Source: Prochlorococcus sp. AG-402-N21 (GTDB taxonomy: Bacteria > Cyanobacteriota > Cyanobacteriia > PCC-6307 > Cyanobiaceae). Taken from it: a DNA stretch of 47,196 nucleotides. Position 1 is the stretch's first letter. Every line of letters starts with the position of its first letter. The stretch is from NCBI GenBank assembly GCA_003216435.1, contig QCIW01000008.1, positions 1 through 47,196 on the forward strand, written 5' to 3'. The translations under genes were made by a program, and so were the position numbers. Below the pieces are notes generated by a model. That model was given only the letters and a program-made list of their open reading frames with translations. It had not been told where the DNA came from and ran no database searches. Shown here piece by piece: positions 18,514 through 27,511 of this stretch.

Positions 18514-19491
18514 TTATATAGGTTTATGAGATTTTAGAGAAGAGTTTAAATCTTTTTGAATGAAAATTGCAATTAATCCAATAATAGTTGGGAAAAATAA
18601 AGTATAAAATCTTATAAATAGCGTCGCAGCAAAAGCTTCTACTTGACCTGATCCGTAGATAATAGCCAACCCAATGGATGTTGTCTCACTTGTTAATAAT
18701 CCTCCAGGAAGAAGAGAAATTGCTCCTCCTATACCCATAGTTGTTCTTATTAATGCGGCTTGTTGGAATGTTAAGCTAACATTTAGATTATAAAAAGTTA
18801 TATATAAGAGAATAGCTTCAGTAAGCCATGAAAGAGAACATAAGAAAGTGGAGAAGATTATGGGTAAAGGCTTGGATAAGGATTTCAATACTAAGGTAGT
18901 TAAGGTAACTTTATTTACTAGATCTTTTTTAGATAAATAGGATTTGATTAATGAGTTGGAATTTATTATAGTCGTTGATAAGTATCTCAAAAGCGATTTA
19001 AACTTAAATAATATATACTCCTGTTTGAATATATAGTTTAACAGCAACAATATACAAAGAAACAAAATAATCTTATTAATATTTCCAGTTGACCAGAAAA
19101 TAATAAAAAGTGCGCTTAAAAGGTCACTAATCCTTTCTGTGATTGTGATTGCCAGACCGTTGCTGACACCAATTTTATGACGAGTAGATAACCAAATACT
19201 TCTTATAGCCTCGCCAGTTCTAGCGGGTGCTGCCATAAAAGATAACCCAGCTAGATATATTTTCAAACTTTGAAGATAATTCAATGAGAAATTTAAATAC
19301 CTTATAAAATATAGCCACCTTAAACTAAGTATCAAATGACTAGAAATTGTAAAAAGTGAGGCTGATATAAACCAACTGAATGGAATTTTAAATAGTGTAT
19401 CTTGTAAATTAAAAAAACCAGGTATAAATGCAAATAATGTATATATTAGTATAAATATAAGTAATATTTTAATCCAATTAAATTTCTTCAT
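18514..19491 (-). CDS. Flippase-like integral membrane protein (LPG synthase TM / UPF0104 family)
   Basis: The 325-residue protein has about eight membrane helices and conserved blocks of the lysylphosphatidylglycerol-synthase membrane domain family: LRWLYFIRYL, the small-residue segment FMAAPARTGEAIRSIWL, and TITERISDLLSALF. Members move or modify lipid-linked glycans or phospholipids; which applies here is unknown. It follows the methyltransferase-GT2 fusion by a single base, and the GT39 gene lies before that, which favours a role with a polyprenyl-linked sugar. Confidence 0.8.
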   Translation of the reverse strand: MKKFNWIKILLIFILIYTLFAFIPGFFNLQDTLFKIPFSWFISASLFTISSHLILSLRWLYFIRYLNFSLNYLQSLKIYLAGLSFMAAPARTGEAIRSIWLSTRHKIGVSNGLAITITERISDLLSALFIIFWSTGNINKIILFLCILLLLNYIFKQEYILFKFKSLLRYLSTTIINSNSLIKSYLSKKDLVNKVTLTTLVLKSLSKPLPIIFSTFLCSLSWLTEAILLYITFYNLNVSLTFQQAALIRTTMGIGGAISLLPGGLLTSETTSIGLAIIYGSGQVEAFAATLFIRFYTLFFPTIIGLIAIFIQKDLNSSLKSHKPI

Positions 19492-19492
19492 C

Positions 19493-20887
19493 TTATCTGA
19501 TAAAGCGTAATTTTTTTGCTGCTACTAAACACATTTTAAAGAGTATTAGTCCTTCTTTTATATGAGATATATTAGATTTACCATAAGTTCTTTCTTGATA
19601 TCTGACTGGAACTTCTGCTATCTTAAGATTCAATTTATTAGCTCCAAATAGTAAATCAAAATCTCCAAATGGGTCAAAATCTCCAAAATAAGACCTGCCT
19701 TTTTTTAGATCTTGATAGTCTTTATTCCATATTACTTTTGTGCCGCAAAGTGTATCTTTGAGACGTTGTCTTAATAACCAGGAAAATACAATGGCAAAGA
19801 AGCGATTTGCGAGGGTATTTAATAATGGCATCGCATTACTTGATCTGGGATATACGAGTCGACAACCATTTATAAACTCAGCTGAACCTTCTTCCATAGA
19901 TTTAACGAATCTAGGTAAATCTTCTGGTCTTACGGTTAAGTCAGCATCGAGAATTATAAGCATTTCACCAGTTGCTTTTTCAAAGCCAAGCCAAACTGCA
20001 TCTGCCTTTCCCTTGCCTTTTTGTCTATATTTTGACAAATTATGAGGTCCAGTATATGTATCTAATACACGGTTTATTTGCTCCCACGTATCATCAGTGG
20101 AATGACCTTCTACAAAGATTATTTCTGTAGCTGATCCAAGCTTCGGCATACGACTGACCGCAGAGGAGATATTCCCTGATTCGTTTCTGGCAGGAATAAT
20201 TACACTTACCGTTGAAGTTACTTTTTTCTTCTTTGTTAAACGTGCCACCATCCAGTGCGTTACTCCTAAGTTATCAAATACGGGTAATTGGCTAATCCAT
20301 CGATTAGAAAAGGGAGTTATAAATGGTATATGACGGGGTATTAAACATCTGTTTCCTTTTTTTATCACCTCCCAACCAGAAATATCGAGTAAATTAGTTA
20401 TATCTCCAGGTGTTAACCAGCTCTCGGGAGGTTGTGGCTTCCTTTGGCCAAGCTTTTCGCCTAGTTTTAAAATAGGTTGCCAAAGCCAATTGTGAAAACT
20501 TATTATCAATCTCGTATTCTTGTGAGAGAACTGCTCAATTTTTTCTAAAAGACCTTGTACGTCTTTTATTACATTTAAAGTATTGTTAATGATAATAATG
20601 TCAAAAGGCTCTTTCTCATTTATTAGCTCTGGGCTAATTGATTCCACATCTGCCAAGTGTATCTTGATATTTTTATAGTTGTTTTCTGCATATTTAACAC
20701 AAGCTTCGTCAGATTCTATGCCTACGCCGTAACTTGGAGAGAGTACGTTAAGTAAATCACCAGTACCACATCCTATCTCTAGAATTCTTTTGGATGTAGG
20801 TACAAGGAGTCTATGAATAGTTTCTAAATCTTCATAGTAGGTCCTATTTTTTTGGCGGTAGAAAATCTTTGAGTGTGATTTATTCAT
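19493..20887 (-). CDS. Fusion of SAM methyltransferase and GT2 glycosyltransferase
   Basis: Two domains are joined in a 464-residue protein. Residues about 1-190 form a class I methyltransferase with motif I LEIGCGTGDL (36-45) and the acidic post-II residue in GIESD (56-60). Residues about 227-464 form a family 2 glycosyltransferase of the dolichol/polyprenyl-phosphate mannose synthase type, with VSVIIPARNE, the metal-binding DAD at 314-316 and the FGDFDLLFGANKLNL acceptor region. There is no clear C-terminal membrane anchor. It likely makes a polyprenyl-phosphate sugar that the neighbouring GT39 protein uses as donor. The methyl acceptor is unknown. Confidence 0.85.
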   Translation of the reverse strand: MNKSHSKIFYRQKNRTYYEDLETIHRLLVPTSKRILEIGCGTGDLLNVLSPSYGVGIESDEACVKYAENNYKNIKIHLADVESISPELINEKEPFDIIIINNTLNVIKDVQGLLEKIEQFSHKNTRLIISFHNWLWQPILKLGEKLGQRKPQPPESWLTPGDITNLLDISGWEVIKKGNRCLIPRHIPFITPFSNRWISQLPVFDNLGVTHWMVARLTKKKKVTSTVSVIIPARNESGNISSAVSRMPKLGSATEIIFVEGHSTDDTWEQINRVLDTYTGPHNLSKYRQKGKGKADAVWLGFEKATGEMLIILDADLTVRPEDLPRFVKSMEEGSAEFINGCRLVYPRSSNAMPLLNTLANRFFAIVFSWLLRQRLKDTLCGTKVIWNKDYQDLKKGRSYFGDFDPFGDFDLLFGANKLNLKIAEVPVRYQERTYGKSNISHIKEGLILFKMCLVAAKKLRFIR

Positions 20888-20934
20888 TAGAAACTTTGTA
20901 TCATCTAACTATACAGGATTGAGAACTTGAATCT

Positions 20935-22497
20935 TTATTTATCTTTTTTATTTCTCACAAGAATCCATGGGTCAATAATCTTATTTCTATATATGATCTC
21001 TATTTGAGAAGCATTAATTTTAGATTCCTTATGGTTGATCCAAATAAAATCTTGAGAATCTGCCTCGGATAAATCTTTTATTCTAGAACCTAGATTGGGA
21101 GAATATAATGATATCTTTACTAACTTTGAGTATAAATCATTATTCAGTTTATCTTTATAATAAATATTTGCCCTCGAATCTTTTAGATTGGAATGTAATG
21201 CTTCTTGTTTGAATATAGATAATGTATGAATGTCTCTATTAGATAAAATTCCATTTTGAACTGTAAATATGAACGCTAAGTAAGGTCCTATGATTGTAAG
21301 AAGAATTAAAGTCTTTTGCTTTTTTGCTATAATTATAAGAGACCAAAAAAGCCCAATAAAAAGAAATATCAAAGCAACGTCTGTTTTATCTATATTTCCT
21401 AGATTAATTGTATTAGATGCTTTGGATTTTAATAGATATGTACTTATGACTATTAGAATAACACCTATAATCGAAGAAATTATTTTGAATGAACTATAGA
21501 GCTGATGTTTTCGATCTGAAATTATTTGAATACCTTTGCTAGCAGCGATTGCTAGAAAGGGGGACAGTTGTAATGGGTAATAGGGTGTTTTTGTTTTAAA
21601 TATACTCAACATTAAAAATAGTAGAGTTGGGTAAATAAAAAGTATTAATCTTTTGTCTAGTTTATGCGAATTGACTATACCTAGTAATCCAACTAAAGAA
21701 AATATAGACCATGGTAATGTATTTACCGGTATATTCCAAAAGTAGTAATAGAATGGGGCAGCAAAATCATTACTTATGGAGAGATAATGCACTTTATTTA
21801 TTATCCCTAGCACACTCTCTACTCCATACTCTCTAATGCTAAATATGATCCAGATTGTACAAGGTAAAAACCCCAACAATAGTCCTGATATAAAAGCTTT
21901 TGATTTATATATATTCCTTTTATAAAATATTATGTATGGGATTAGAGCTAACAAAGGGAGAAAAACCATCACTCCTTTAATTAGAAATGCAAGCCCAATC
22001 CAGAAACCGCTGAAGAAATTACATATATTTAGATACTTCTTATTGTTACTAGTTAATGAGTATATCCCAATCATCTCTAATGATAATAGTGGCATATCCT
22101 GAGAAGCTAGATGTGCATTGTTTACCCATAAATATGTACAGCAAAGTATTGTTGGGCTTAACCATTTATAGTCTTCTCCTAAATATCTTTTTGAGAGTTC
22201 ATATGTTATTAATAATGTTATAAATGCACATAATAAAGATGGGATATGAGCTGAAAATATAGTAGGCCCGAATATTCGTTGTGAGATTGCTATCAACCAT
22301 TGTGTTCCTATCGTCCTATCAAAACTAATTTGTTCCCACCACATAGGAGCCAGCCAATTATTTTTCTCTATAATCCATCTTGCTTGTAGAGCATAATACC
22401 CTTCATCTTGAGCTATATAACTCCTTTCTCCAAAATATAGCAATACTGGTAGCCATGAAAATATAAGAAAATGAATTTGTTTTATATATTTCTTCAT
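20935..22497 (-). CDS. GT39/ArnT-like polytopic glycosyltransferase
   Basis: This 520-residue protein has about eleven membrane helices and the dolichyl-phosphate-mannose-protein mannosyltransferase layout. An early loop carries the acidic catalytic pair in AQDEGYYALQARW (near residues 31-33), with a long loop after the first helix and a C-terminal soluble part. ArnT and related enzymes transfer a sugar from a polyprenyl-phosphate donor to a lipid or protein outside the membrane. The next gene encodes a GT2 domain able to make such a donor. It is the first gene of the minus-strand cluster, divergent from rsmA. Confidence 0.82.
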   Translation of the reverse strand: MKKYIKQIHFLIFSWLPVLLYFGERSYIAQDEGYYALQARWIIEKNNWLAPMWWEQISFDRTIGTQWLIAISQRIFGPTIFSAHIPSLLCAFITLLITYELSKRYLGEDYKWLSPTILCCTYLWVNNAHLASQDMPLLSLEMIGIYSLTSNNKKYLNICNFFSGFWIGLAFLIKGVMVFLPLLALIPYIIFYKRNIYKSKAFISGLLLGFLPCTIWIIFSIREYGVESVLGIINKVHYLSISNDFAAPFYYYFWNIPVNTLPWSIFSLVGLLGIVNSHKLDKRLILFIYPTLLFLMLSIFKTKTPYYPLQLSPFLAIAASKGIQIISDRKHQLYSSFKIISSIIGVILIVISTYLLKSKASNTINLGNIDKTDVALIFLFIGLFWSLIIIAKKQKTLILLTIIGPYLAFIFTVQNGILSNRDIHTLSIFKQEALHSNLKDSRANIYYKDKLNNDLYSKLVKISLYSPNLGSRIKDLSEADSQDFIWINHKESKINASQIEIIYRNKIIDPWILVRNKKDK

Positions 22498-22588
22498 GCA
22501 AATAATATTGATTTATTTAATGTCACCAATATACATCTAAACCTATCATGGTACAAAGGAGATGAATTTGACTATGTTTAATCACTTA

Positions 22589-22616
22589 TTGATTAATTGC
22601 ATTTATCAGATATAAT
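22589..22616 (+). promoter_or_regulatory. Sigma-70-type promoter for rsmA
   Basis: TTGATT (22589-22594) and TATAAT (22611-22616) are separated by 16 bases, giving the clearest -35/-10 pair in the window. The predicted start of transcription near 22623 leaves a 5' leader of about 28 bases before the rsmA ATG. The region is shared with the divergent GT39 gene. Confidence 0.6.
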
Positions 22617-22650
22617 AAAGTATTAATCCTTTAATATATTTATTTCATAG

Positions 22651-23517
22651 ATGAGTGGTAAATACTCTTCAGGTAATTTTAGAGGCCATTTCGCAAAAAA
22701 ATACTTTGGTCAGCATTGGTTAAAAGATGAATCAATACTTCAAAAAATAATTTCAGCGGCAGAGATTAAAGATACAGATAATATATTAGAGATAGGCCCT
22801 GGACGAGGCAGTCTCACAAAAAAGTTACTACAATCTCCAGCTAATCTTATAAAGGCTATCGAGGTAGATGCTCAATTAATCAATTTTCTCCAAGACCGAT
22901 TTGTCGATTATTCTAAATTTAACCTTACCAGGGGAGATATTCTTTCTACTTCTTTCAATCTTCCTAATGGTGATTTCCCAAATAAAGTAGTCGCTAATAT
23001 TCCGTATAATCTTACAGGTCCAATATTAGAAAGATTATTAGGCAAGTTAGGTGAAATACCGACGCATACATTCCAACATCTTGTCTTGCTTGTTCAAAAG
23101 GAAGTTGCTGACAGAATTACATCTACCCCAGATAAAAGCTCTTATAGTGCTTTAAGTATAAGAATTCAATTAGTAGCTGAATGTAGCGAAGTATGTCATG
23201 TACCCCCATCGTGTTTTGAGCCTCAACCAAAAGTACATTCAAAGGTGATCTCTCTTAAGCCTTTTTTACCACAACAACGTTTATCTAATAAAATAGAAAA
23301 TAAAATTGATAATCTTCTTACCGCAGCATTTATGTCAAGACGCAAGAAAATAAGGAATACCCTAACGACTTTGTGTAGTCTGGAAATATTAGAGCAAGTG
23401 ACCAAACAAATTGGTATAACACTTGATCAAAGACCACAAGAATTATCCCCTATGAATTGGGTAAACTTAGCAAATTCAATTCAGCTCACAGATCATCTTT
23501 CTTCAAATGAAAAATAA
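22651..23517 (+). CDS. rsmA: 16S rRNA dimethyladenosine transferase (KsgA)
   Basis: RsmA dimethylates the two adjacent adenines in the 3' terminal helix of 16S rRNA. The 288-residue protein has the N-terminal KYFGQHWLKD motif, SAM motif I LEIGPGRGSLT, the catalytic motif IV NIPYNLTGPIL, and the C-terminal helical domain with FMSRRKKIRNTL. It overlaps ispE by 11 bases on the same strand, an arrangement common in picocyanobacteria. Confidence 0.97.
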   Translation: MSGKYSSGNFRGHFAKKYFGQHWLKDESILQKIISAAEIKDTDNILEIGPGRGSLTKKLLQSPANLIKAIEVDAQLINFLQDRFVDYSKFNLTRGDILSTSFNLPNGDFPNKVVANIPYNLTGPILERLLGKLGEIPTHTFQHLVLLVQKEVADRITSTPDKSSYSALSIRIQLVAECSEVCHVPPSCFEPQPKVHSKVISLKPFLPQQRLSNKIENKIDNLLTAAFMSRRKKIRNTLTTLCSLEILEQVTKQIGITLDQRPQELSPMNWVNLANSIQLTDHLSSNEK

Positions 23518-24451
23518 TAATCGTAAAAATAATCTACTTATATCTGCTCCAGCAAAAATCAACCTTCATCTTGAGATTTTAGGATATAGGAAAGATAATT
23601 TTCATGAATTAGCTATGGTAATGCAAAGTATAGATTTAAAAGATCTACTTTCTTTTTCTTACAGGAATGATGGTTCTATTACATTGATATCTGATGAAAA
23701 AAATCTGAGCTTAGGTGATGATAATTTAATTGTTAAAGCAGCAAAGATCCTCCAGAAATATTCGAATAATCCCTTGCTTGGTGTAGAAATACATCTTACT
23801 AAGAATATTCCAATAGGAGCAGGATTGGCAGGAGGATCGTCAGATGCCGCAGCTACATTAGTGGGTCTAAATCTTCTTTGGGATTTGCAATTATCAAATA
23901 ATGTTTTGGAAGATATATCATCTCAATTAGGTTCTGATGTGCCTTTTTGTATCTTAGGCGGAACTCAACTTTGCTTTGGTCGAGGCGAGCTACTTGAACC
24001 GGTAACATCACCCTTAACATCATTCGCAATCATTTTAGTAAAAGATCCCTCCATTACTATCTCTACACCTTGGGCCTATTCATTAAATAAACAACAAAAC
24101 TCTTCTCATTATTTAACTACTGGTTCTCAATTTGAGTTGCGCAGGAACATACTTAGGAACTCAGAGTGGTTGAAATCTTCTTCTAAGTCGGTTATTCCAC
24201 CTTTATATAATGACTTACAAAAAGTTATAGAACCCATAAACTCTTCTGTTAGAAATAGTTTAAAATTGCTTCAATCTATTCCAGGATCTTTATCTGTTGC
24301 AATGAGTGGATCTGGCCCCAGCTGCTTTGCATTATTTAATAACCTTAATTCTGCAAAAGAAGCACTTGAAGACAATAGAACGAGATTTAGATCTATGGGA
24401 CTAGATGCTTGGAGCTGTTCATTGCTTAATAAAGGTACTTACTTAGACTGA
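23507..24451 (+). CDS. ispE: 4-diphosphocytidyl-2-C-methyl-D-erythritol kinase
   Basis: IspE phosphorylates CDP-methylerythritol in the MEP isoprenoid pathway, which supplies carotenoids, quinones and the chlorophyll phytyl tail. This GHMP kinase shows APAKINLHLEILG at the N-terminus, the ATP loop PIGAGLAGGSSDAAAT (about residues 103-118), and the C-terminal AMSGSGPSCFALF. It overlaps rsmA upstream and shares a 1-base stop/start overlap with DUF3082 downstream. Another MEP enzyme, Dxs, is encoded at 40.8 kb. Confidence 0.97.
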   Translation: MKNNNRKNNLLISAPAKINLHLEILGYRKDNFHELAMVMQSIDLKDLLSFSYRNDGSITLISDEKNLSLGDDNLIVKAAKILQKYSNNPLLGVEIHLTKNIPIGAGLAGGSSDAAATLVGLNLLWDLQLSNNVLEDISSQLGSDVPFCILGGTQLCFGRGELLEPVTSPLTSFAIILVKDPSITISTPWAYSLNKQQNSSHYLTTGSQFELRRNILRNSEWLKSSSKSVIPPLYNDLQKVIEPINSSVRNSLKLLQSIPGSLSVAMSGSGPSCFALFNNLNSAKEALEDNRTRFRSMGLDAWSCSLLNKGTYLD

Positions 24452-24822
24452 TGCAAGATTCTGATACACCAGAAATTAACTCTTCAGTAAAAAAGGCTGA
24501 GGAATCTATTCCTACTAGTTCGACTGAACCAAATTCTTCCCAGCCCCCTGAGAAGGGACCTGTAAGTTTTTTTTCTGGTGCCGTTACTAGTCTGATTTTC
24601 TCTTGGCTTAGCTTATTACTTAGTAGACAGGTTGTTCTTTATTTCTCAGTTCATACCCCAACTTATAGTTCTCCAATTGCACAAAGTGTTGCTTCAGGAT
24701 TTAAAACTTTAATAATTGGCATTGCTTTTCTGTCAACTTTTACCTTCGGATTTATTGGACTAGGGCTAACTATTGTATTTATTCGAAGCTTATTTAAGGT
24801 AAAGCAACCTGATCTTAAATAG
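24451..24822 (+). CDS. DUF3082 family membrane protein
   Basis: The 123-residue protein has a disordered Ser/Pro/Glu N-terminus of about 40 residues, then two membrane helices framing the conserved block SWLSLLLSRQVVLYFSVHTP and SPIAQSVASGFKTLIIGIAFL. These match the cyanobacterial DUF3082 family, whose function is not known. Its start codon overlaps the last base of ispE, so it is coupled to it. Confidence 0.85.
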   Translation: MQDSDTPEINSSVKKAEESIPTSSTEPNSSQPPEKGPVSFFSGAVTSLIFSWLSLLLSRQVVLYFSVHTPTYSSPIAQSVASGFKTLIIGIAFLSTFTFGFIGLGLTIVFIRSLFKVKQPDLK

Positions 24823-24866
24823 CCTATGGATACTTAAATATCAGCTCATCTACACCCTCAATTAAA

Positions 24867-24962
24867 ATGAATGTTCATGACCTTGGTTTGTTGATTTTGT
24901 TGCTTTGTCCAGGAATGTTGCTTTCTGTTCTCATATTGACCACTTTTGCGGCAGGAGGCTGA
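24867..24962 (+). CDS. 31-residue single-pass membrane peptide
   Basis: The ORF encodes MNVHDLGLLILLLCPGMLLS followed by VLILTTFAAGG: one hydrophobic helix with a short polar N-terminus and a Gly-rich end. The size and shape resemble the tiny subunits of photosystem or cytochrome complexes, but it does not match PetL, PetM, PetN, Psb30 or other small subunits that I can recall. It fills most of the DUF3082-pdhB spacer and has no clear Shine-Dalgarno. I infer a real gene from its codon-like composition and position. Confidence 0.6.
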   Translation: MNVHDLGLLILLLCPGMLLSVLILTTFAAGG

Positions 24963-25024
24963 ATAGGCACCCTTTGATATAGCTTGGATATTAAATTCGT
25001 TTAATCTCTTCTACTACTAGACCT

Positions 25025-26008
25025 GTGGCTGGGACACTTTTATTTAATGCGCTACGTGAGGCCATCGATGAGGAGATGGCTAAAGACCCCCTTGTATGCG
25101 TTATGGGAGAGGATGTAGGTCATTATGGAGGTTCTTATAAAGTAACCAAGGATCTTTATGAGAAGTACGGTGCTTTAAGGGTTCTTGATACACCAATAGC
25201 CGAAAATAGTTTTACAGGGATGGCTGTAGGAGCGGCTATGACCGGTCTACGTCCAATTGTTGAAGGTATGAATATGGGATTTCTTTTATTGGCTTTCAAT
25301 CAAATTTCTAATAATATGGGTATGTTGAGATACACAAGTGGTGGAAATTACACAATACCGACAGTTGTAAGGGGACCTGGCGGAGTAGGAAGACAACTAG
25401 GAGCAGAACATAGTCAACGACTTGAGGCCTATTTTCATGCTGTTCCTGGTATAAAAATAGTTGCATGTAGTACTCCAACAAATGCCAAGGGTCTTATGAA
25501 AGCGGCTATTCGCGATGATAATCCAGTATTATTTTTCGAACATGTATTGCTTTATAATTTAAGTGAGGAGTTACCAAAAGGTGATTATATCTGTGCTTTA
25601 GATCAAGCTGATTTAGTAAGGGAAGGTACAGATATAACTATTATTACTTATTCTAGAATGAGACATCATTGTATTAAAGCTATTGAGCAATTAGAGGCAG
25701 AGGGTATAGATGTTGAATTGATCGATTTAATTAGTTTGAAGCCTTTAGATATGAATACAATCTCTACTTCAATTAAGAAAACACATAATGTAATTATCGT
25801 TGAAGAATGTATGAAAACAGGGGGAATAGCAGCAGAATTAATGTCTTTAATTACTGAGCAATGCTTTGACGATCTTGACTCTCCTCCAACAAGACTCTCA
25901 AGCCAAGATATTCCAACTCCTTATAATGGAAAATTGGAAAATCTTACTATTATTCAACCTCACCAAATTGTTGAAGCTGCTAAAAATATTCTTAATAAGG
26001 AAATTTAA
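25025..26008 (+). CDS. pdhB: Pyruvate dehydrogenase E1 component, beta subunit
   Basis: PdhB pairs with PdhA to form the thiamine-diphosphate E1 of pyruvate dehydrogenase, making acetyl-CoA. The 327-residue protein shows the family start [51 protein letters not shown] and [12 protein letters not shown]. The C-terminal transketolase domain includes [12 protein letters not shown]. It starts with GTG at 25025. pdhA is elsewhere. secD follows after 3 bases. Confidence 0.96.
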   Translation: MAGTLLFNALREAIDEEMAKDPLVCVMGEDVGHYGGSYKVTKDLYEKYGALRVLDTPIAENSFTGMAVGAAMTGLRPIVEGMNMGFLLLAFNQISNNMGMLRYTSGGNYTIPTVVRGPGGVGRQLGAEHSQRLEAYFHAVPGIKIVACSTPTNAKGLMKAAIRDDNPVLFFEHVLLYNLSEELPKGDYICALDQADLVREGTDITIITYSRMRHHCIKAIEQLEAEGIDVELIDLISLKPLDMNTISTSIKKTHNVIIVEECMKTGGIAAELMSLITEQCFDDLDSPPTRLSSQDIPTPYNGKLENLTIIQPHQIVEAAKNILNKEI

Positions 26009-26011
26009 TGT

Positions 26012-27511
26012 ATGGCTAGACAACAAGGATGGATAGCCATAATTCTCGCTTTAGCAATAGCGGCTTGGTCAGTGGTTTTAACTTTTCCTTTTCAATTAGG
26101 TTTAGATTTAAAAGGTGGCAGTCAATTAACACTCCAGATTCAAACTACAGATGAAATTAAAGCAATTACCTCAGATCAGGTTGAAGCCGTAAAGTCTGTA
26201 TTAGATAGAAGAGTAAATAGTCTTGGTGTTGCAGAGTCTACACTTCAAACAATTGGAAAAGATCAATTAATTTTAGAGCTACCAGGTGAACAAGACCCTT
26301 CTTCAGCCGCACGAATTCTTGGGAAGACAGCTCTTTTAGAATTTAGATCTCAGAAACCTGGCACAAATCAAGAATTTAAAAATTTAAGAATACTTCGGTC
26401 AAACTTTAAAAAAGATTTTAATAAAGATTTATTTGAGAAAGAAAAAACTAATTTATCTAATTATCAAGAAATCGATGAAAAGATAATTTCTAAATATCAA
26501 AAAGAATTAGGCTTAATTTCAAATAGTACCAACAAAATAATACAAATTAATCAAATAGAGAAAGAGATAAATAAAAATCTTGCTTCATTATTTGAGCCTT
26601 CACTTTTAACAGGAAAAGATTTAGTCACAGCAGGAAGAAGGCAGGAACAAAATTTGGACAGTTGGGAGGTAACACTTAACTTCAATAAAGAAGGAGGAGA
26701 AAAGTTCGCTAATCTTACTCAATCTATAGCAGGTACTTCTCGACTACTCGCAATTATTTTAGACGGAGAATCTATTAGCGAAGCCTCTGTTGGGAGTCAA
26801 TTCAAAGCCGCAGGAATAACTGGAGGATCAGCTACCATAAGTGGAAGTTTTACAGCAGAGGATGCAAGAGAACTTGAGGTTCAATTAAGGGGAGGTTCAT
26901 TACCTTTGCCAGTAAATATTATTCAAATAAGAACCATTGGACCTTCGCTTGGTGCGGAAAATATCCAAAGAAGTCTTGTATCAGCTGTCTTAGGTTTGAT
27001 ATTGGTAGGCATAATAATGTTAATTGTTTATAGGCTCCCTGGCTTTATCGCAATTTTAGCTTTACTTCTTTATTCTTTATTTAATATCTCATTTTATGCA
27101 CTTATTCCTGTAACATTAACTTTACCTGGAATAGCTGGATTTATATTAAGTATAGGAATGGCTGTGGATGCCAATGTTCTTATATTTGAACGTATTAAGG
27201 ATGAATTAAGAAGAGGTAATACTTTAATTAGATCTATAGATTCAGGTTTTTCAAAAGCATTTTCTTCAATAATAGATAGCCATATAACAACTCTAATTAG
27301 TTGTATCGCACTTTTCAATTTTGGTACTGGGTTTGTTAAAGGCTTTGCCGCAACCCTTGGTATTGGTGTAACTCTTAGCTTGTTTACAGCTCTAACCTGT
27401 ACTCGTGTTATTTTGAAATTCCTGATGTCATATCAATCACTTCGTGTTAGAACTAATTTTTTGCCAGAAAGACAACTCCCTCAAGTTCTAACTGATTCAA
27501 CAACTTTATAA
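26012..27511 (+). CDS. secD: Protein translocase subunit SecD
   Basis: SecD works with SecF as a proton-driven factor that pulls exported proteins through SecYEG into the thylakoid lumen or periplasm. The 499-residue protein has one N-terminal helix, the motif LGLDLKGGSQLTLQI, a large lumenal P1 region (about 40-300, carrying a Lys/Asn-rich insertion near 130-195), and five further helices with GFILSIGMAVDANVLIFERIKDELRRG. The stop overlaps the secF start by 1 base, so the pair is coupled. Confidence 0.96.
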   Translation: MARQQGWIAIILALAIAAWSVVLTFPFQLGLDLKGGSQLTLQIQTTDEIKAITSDQVEAVKSVLDRRVNSLGVAESTLQTIGKDQLILELPGEQDPSSAARILGKTALLEFRSQKPGTNQEFKNLRILRSNFKKDFNKDLFEKEKTNLSNYQEIDEKIISKYQKELGLISNSTNKIIQINQIEKEINKNLASLFEPSLLTGKDLVTAGRRQEQNLDSWEVTLNFNKEGGEKFANLTQSIAGTSRLLAIILDGESISEASVGSQFKAAGITGGSATISGSFTAEDARELEVQLRGGSLPLPVNIIQIRTIGPSLGAENIQRSLVSAVLGLILVGIIMLIVYRLPGFIAILALLLYSLFNISFYALIPVTLTLPGIAGFILSIGMAVDANVLIFERIKDELRRGNTLIRSIDSGFSKAFSSIIDSHITTLISCIALFNFGTGFVKGFAATLGIGVTLSLFTALTCTRVILKFLMSYQSLRVRTNFLPERQLPQVLTDSTTL

